Assembly (NCBI GenBank): GCA_030841245.1
Contig: JAVEDG010000287.1
Coordinates: forward strand, 1-7,948
DNA: 7,948 nt
DNA from: Actinomycetota bacterium
GTDB lineage: Bacteria; Actinomycetota; Actinomycetes; JACCUZ01
Reading direction: 5' to 3'
How positions within the stretch are numbered: position 1 is the first letter of the stretch; each line of letters begins with the position of its first letter. Positions 5,150-7,948 of the stretch are shown here, one piece after another. Position numbers and translations under genes: made by a program. The notes beneath the pieces were generated by a model, which saw only the letters and a program-made list of their open reading frames with translations, ran no database searches and was not told the DNA's origin.

Positions 5150-7090
5150 CTACTGGGCAGGCACGTGCCAGCGGTCCCGGCCCTCGTGCTTGGCGACATA
5201 GAGGGCCTTGTCCGCCGCCCGCATCAAGGTTGCCGCACTCGACCCCTGGGTCGGGAACGCGGCACCGCCCACCGAGACCGTGATGCGCAACGGGCCGCCG
5301 TCGACGTCGAAGGGGTCGCGGCGCACCGCACTGCAGATCCGCTCGGCGAGCTGGGTCGCCCCTTCGACCGTGGTCTCCGGCAGCACGACGACGAACTCCT
5401 CGCCGCCGTAGCGGGCGAACGTGTCGACCTCGCGGATCTGCTCCTGGACCCGGTGCGCGAGCTCGCGCAGCACCGCGTCGCCGACCGCGTGGCCACGTTC
5501 GTCGTTGACGGCCTTGAAGTTGTCGAGGTCGAGCCTGAGCACGGCGAGCGGTGGTTCGAACCGGGTGGAGCGCTCGATCTCGCGGGCCAGGCTCATCGAG
5601 AGGTAGCGGAAGTTCCACAGCCCCGTCAGCGCGTCGGTGGTGGACAGGCGCTCCGCCTCCTGGTGGAGCTGCACGTTGTCGATGGCGATGCCCGCTTGCC
5701 CAGCCAGGGTCCGCAGCGCGTCCTCGTCGGCGGGGTCGAACGCACGGTCGTCGAGCCGGCCGTAGAGCGCGAGCACGCCCAGCACTGCACCCATGCTGCG
5801 CAACGGCACCGCGAGGATCTGCCCGTCACGCGGCTCAGTCGCGGCGGGGTTGAGCTCCTCCGGTCCGGAGGAGAGCCGGCCGCGCACCGTCTCACCCGAC
5901 GCGACCACACGGCCCAGCACGCCGATCCCCGGTGCGATGGCAACCGGCGCCGACAGGCCGGCCTCGTGCAGCCCGTTCTCCGCGACGACGCGCAGCTGGT
6001 CGGGTGCGCCGTACAGCACCACCCCGGCCTGGGACTGCAGCGTGACCACCGCGGTCTCCAGCACGACCTGCAGCAACCCGTCGAGGTCATGGGTGCTGCT
6101 GAGCGTGTCGCCGATCCGCTCCAGGCTCTCTCGCAGGTCTCCCCTGCTCTGCTCCAGCGCCGTCATGTTGCGACGCAGCTCGCCGGTCATCCGGTTGAAG
6201 GCGTCCGAGAGACGCTTCGCCTCCCCGTCAGCCGGCCGGGTCAGGCTGGCCTCGAGGTCGCCGCGCGCGACTCGTTCGGCGGCTTCGGTGAGGTCGGAGA
6301 ACGGCTGGCTCAGGCCGCGTGCGACCACAGCCACCAGCAGTGCGGCCGCGGTCGCGCTGCTGACCACGATCACGACGAGCAGCAGCCACGTCTCGGAGGA
6401 GATCGAGGGTGTCCGCTCGGTGACGACGACACGGAACGGCGCTCCGGGACGGGCCGGTGTCGCCGACATCAGCCAGCCGTGCGACGTCACCGTCCCGTGC
6501 TTCCCCGCAACCGCCTCGAGCACCACCTGGGTCGTCGCGGGATCAGCCGTGGAGGCGACGACGCGGCCGCCGTGAGCCAGGACCACGTCACCACCGACCC
6601 CGCTGCGTGAGCGCAGCGACTGCATCAGGCGGGTGCCCACGGCCTCGATCACGACGGCGGTGCGCACGCCGGGCACGCCGGAGACCGTCACGTGCTCGGC
6701 GAGCACGGTGGCACCGGTCGAGCGCGAGCAGGCCACGGAGCTGTCGGCGGTCCCGGAACCGGCCGGCATGGTTCCGGCCGAGGCGACCACCGCGCCGGAC
6801 GGCCCGAGCAGGGCCGCGTAGTCGGCATAGCCCGCGCGCACCGCTGCTCGGGCCGCCTGCCGCGGGTCGGTAGCGCCCGCGTCGAGAGCGACCCCGCGGG
6901 CAACGACCCCCAGGAAGCGGCACTCGTCGCGGATCTCCGCGCGCACCGCCATACCCGACCTGTCCAGCGAGTTGGAGATGCGGGTGGCCCGGATACCGGG
7001 CAGCACCAAGGCGATCACCAGGCCGCCGACCAGGAGCGGCACCAGGAACAGCGCGCCGAGGACGACACCGAGACGGGCTCGAAGGCTCAC
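5150..7090 (-). CDS. Membrane diguanylate cyclase with sensor, HAMP, GAF and GGDEF domains
   Basis: This 646-residue protein should make cyclic di-GMP from two GTP at the membrane. In order it has an N-terminal helix (7-33), an extracytoplasmic sensor of about 200 residues (34-232, possibly Cache-like, with two Cys at 57 and 121), a second helix (234-257), a HAMP linker (258-310), a coiled-coil stretch (310-333), a GAF domain (334-475) and a GGDEF domain (485-646). The catalytic motif is RYGGEEF (560-566), with DLDNFKAVND (521-530) supplying the metal Asp. An intact RxxD inhibitory site (REVD, 553-556) lies five residues before GGEEF, so product inhibition is expected. There is no EAL domain. 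The GTG at 7090 is the only start near the first helix; GGGAGAGG is about 10 bases upstream. The sensed signal is unknown. Confidence 0.93.
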   Translation of the reverse strand: MSLRARLGVVLGALFLVPLLVGGLVIALVLPGIRATRISNSLDRSGMAVRAEIRDECRFLGVVARGVALDAGATDPRQAARAAVRAGYADYAALLGPSGAVVASAGTMPAGSGTADSSVACSRSTGATVLAEHVTVSGVPGVRTAVVIEAVGTRLMQSLRSRSGVGGDVVLAHGGRVVASTADPATTQVVLEAVAGKHGTVTSHGWLMSATPARPGAPFRVVVTERTPSISSETWLLLVVIVVSSATAAALLVAVVARGLSQPFSDLTEAAERVARGDLEASLTRPADGEAKRLSDAFNRMTGELRRNMTALEQSRGDLRESLERIGDTLSSTHDLDGLLQVVLETAVVTLQSQAGVVLYGAPDQLRVVAENGLHEAGLSAPVAIAPGIGVLGRVVASGETVRGRLSSGPEELNPAATEPRDGQILAVPLRSMGAVLGVLALYGRLDDRAFDPADEDALRTLAGQAGIAIDNVQLHQEAERLSTTDALTGLWNFRYLSMSLAREIERSTRFEPPLAVLRLDLDNFKAVNDERGHAVGDAVLRELAHRVQEQIREVDTFARYGGEEFVVVLPETTVEGATQLAERICSAVRRDPFDVDGGPLRITVSVGGAAFPTQGSSAATLMRAADKALYVAKHEGRDRWHVPAQ

Positions 7091-7109
7091 CGCCTCACCG
7101 CCTCTCCCG
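7086..7109. repeat. 8-base tandem repeat at the cyclase translation start
   Basis: On the plus strand CTCACCGC occurs at 7086-7093 and 7094-7101, followed by the imperfect CTCTCCCG (7102-7109). On the minus strand each full copy supplies a GTG. The upstream GTG (7098) reads only GTG AGG CGG TGA, and its TGA overlaps the cyclase GTG at 7090. The repeat thus spans the ribosome-binding and start region in the 41-base divergent intergenic space. Confidence 0.6.
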
Positions 7110-7131
7110 GCCGGACGTCTCAGCCGAGCCG

Positions 7132-7794
7132 GTGCCGACTCCCGTGATCGAGTGCGATGCTGCCACGGTGCCCCCCGACGCCGACGCGGCAAAGGCGCAG
7201 CTGCGCAGCCAGGTGCTCGCCGAGCGGGTCGAGCGGGCCAGTGCGGCCACCGCGGACCGGCCGGCTCGGGCGCACGCCCTGGCCGGTCTGGTCCTCGACC
7301 TCCCGGAGGTCACAGCAGCTCGCACGGTCGGCGCATACCTTTCCATCGGCAGCGAGCCGCCGACGACTGACCTCGTGGCAGGGCTGCGCACGCGGGGAGT
7401 GCGGGTGATGGTGCCGGTGGTCCTCCCCGACCGGGACCTGGACTGGGCAGAGTACGACGAGCCCGCCCTGATCGTGGCGGGTTTGCACCGGTCTGTACAC
7501 CCTAGCGGCGCCCTGCTCGGCCCGGCCGCCGTCTCGCAGGCGGACGTCCTGGTCGTGCCCGCGCTCGCCGTGGACCGCGCCGGACACCGGCTGGGCCGGG
7601 GCGGCGGCTCCTATGACCGGGCGTTGGACCGGGCCCGTCCGGACACCGTGGTGGTGGCGTTGATCTTCGAGGGGGAGCTGCTGGACCTGGTCCCGACGGC
7701 GCCCCACGACCGGCCGGTCCACGTCGCGGTCACCCCTTCCGGCGTGCACCGGCTGCGGACGTTGCCCGGGCCGGGCGGGCCGCTGGACGGGTAG
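7132..7794 (+). CDS. 5-formyltetrahydrofolate cyclo-ligase (MTHFS)
   Basis: This soluble enzyme uses ATP to convert 5-formyltetrahydrofolate into 5,10-methenyltetrahydrofolate, recovering a folate that would otherwise inhibit one-carbon enzymes. It has 220 residues from the GTG at 7132. Family signatures are KAQLRSQVLAERV at 21-33, AYLSIGSEPPT at 68-78, VPALAVDRAGHRLGRGGGSYDRAL at 142-165 (ATP/phosphate loop, here with Arg and Ser where many bacteria have Tyr) and PHDRPVHVAVTP at 191-202. The start is uncertain: GTG codons at 7132, 7144 and 7168 are all in frame with weak ribosome-binding sites, and 7168 (208 aa) best fits typical family N-termini. It diverges from the cyclase gene across 41 bases. 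In Mycobacterium the homologue Rv0992c also neighbours galU and moeA, in divergent orientation. Confidence 0.93.
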   Translation: MPTPVIECDAATVPPDADAAKAQLRSQVLAERVERASAATADRPARAHALAGLVLDLPEVTAARTVGAYLSIGSEPPTTDLVAGLRTRGVRVMVPVVLPDRDLDWAEYDEPALIVAGLHRSVHPSGALLGPAAVSQADVLVVPALAVDRAGHRLGRGGGSYDRALDRARPDTVVVALIFEGELLDLVPTAPHDRPVHVAVTPSGVHRLRTLPGPGGPLDG

Positions 7795-7804
7795 CCGGGC
7801 TGCG

Positions 7805-7818
7805 GATCCGAAAGGATC
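7805..7818 (+). other. Small GATCC hairpin with GAAA loop
   Basis: GATCC, loop GAAA, GGATC forms a 5-bp stem closed by a GNRA-type tetraloop. It starts 10 bases after the cyclo-ligase stop and 37 bases before the antiporter start. A third GATCC (7847-7851) lies in the antiporter ribosome-binding region and could pair with the hairpin's GGATC arm. It could be a weak processing or attenuation element, or chance; no T-run follows. Confidence 0.3.
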
Positions 7819-7854
7819 GGCCCACGACACCGGGATCGGAGAGGGGGATCCGGG

Positions 7855-7948
7855 ATGACGGTCGAGCGGCTCGACGTCCTGCTGCTGCTCAGCGCGGTGG
7901 TGCTGCTCGTCGCCATCGCCGCTGTCCGCCTGTCCGTGAGATCCGGCC
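7855..7948 (+). CDS. Potassium/proton antiporter (CvrA/NhaP2-type), N-terminus only
   Basis: Only 31 codons are inside the window; the gene runs off the right edge. The visible residues MTVERLDVLLLLSAVVLL continue into VAIAAVRLSVRSG, forming the first transmembrane helix followed by a basic, Ser-rich turn. This pattern is characteristic of the start of actinobacterial CPA-type K+/H+ antiporters (CvrA/NhaP2), which exchange cations for protons in the membrane and often carry cytoplasmic RCK/TrkA_C domains. The ATG at 7855 follows a purine-rich site, GGAGAGGGGG (7838-7847). It lies 60 bases after the cyclo-ligase gene on the same strand and could be cotranscribed. The assignment is by resemblance of a short segment and needs the rest of the gene to confirm. 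Confidence 0.7.
   Translation, partial: MTVERLDVLLLLSAVVLLVAIAAVRLSVRSG

Noticed and set aside
4347..5201. Plus-strand open frame of 284 codons opposite galU
   Set aside because: It is antisense to galU, whose motifs are unambiguous; its composition is typical of antisense GC-rich frames.
5165..6610. Plus-strand open frame of 481 codons opposite the cyclase gene
   Set aside because: It is a shadow of the GGDEF gene in a high-GC genome, with low-complexity composition and no ribosome-binding site.

Overview
The window comes from a high-GC actinobacterium. Coding sequence is strongly GC-biased at third positions, GTG starts are frequent, start/stop codons overlap by 4 bases, and the gene set (5-FCL, galU, moeA, moaC, mog/moaB, rimJ-like GNAT, sepX/glpR, tRNA-Ala) matches a conserved actinobacterial neighbourhood known to me from Mycobacterium (Rv0992c-Rv0996 region), Corynebacterium and Streptomyces. 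The genus cannot be fixed from this sequence.

Layout. At the left edge a minus-strand tRNA-Ala(CGC) sits at 152-227; bases 1-151 carry nothing I can recognise. All protein genes from 322 to 7090 are on the minus strand, so transcription runs right to left: a membrane GGDEF (diguanylate cyclase) gene (7090-5150), then galU (5105-4182), moeA/glp (4185-2962), moaC (2927-2445), mog/moaB-type (2448-1912), a RimJ/RimL GNAT (1915-1313), and after a 103-base gap sepX/glpR (1209-322). The plus strand carries 5-formyltetrahydrofolate cyclo-ligase (7132-7794), divergent from the cyclase gene, and the first 31 codons of a CvrA/NhaP2-type potassium/proton antiporter (7855 to the right edge).

How they work together. 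galU to the GNAT gene looks like one operon: galU/moeA and moaC/moaB overlap by GTGA, moaB/GNAT overlap by CTGA, and moeA/moaC are 34 bases apart. MoaC, the MogA/MoaB protein and MoeA are three molybdenum-cofactor biosynthesis steps. The linked MoeA-like protein and SepX/GlpR-type membrane protein also correspond to the pair (Glp and GlpR) reported to act in division in Corynebacterium, so the cluster may serve both cofactor synthesis and septation. SepX/GlpR appears to have its own promoter: a -10 box placed for a leaderless GTG start and, farther upstream, three head-to-tail 9-base repeats resembling an MtrA response-regulator site.

The best leads are that MtrA-like repeat, the apparent CTG start of the GNAT gene, the acidic pentapeptide tail of the MoaB protein built from a 15-base tandem repeat, and the Glp/GlpR pairing. 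I see no mobile element, CRISPR array, toxin-antitoxin or phage-defence system here; the content is mostly conserved core genome.
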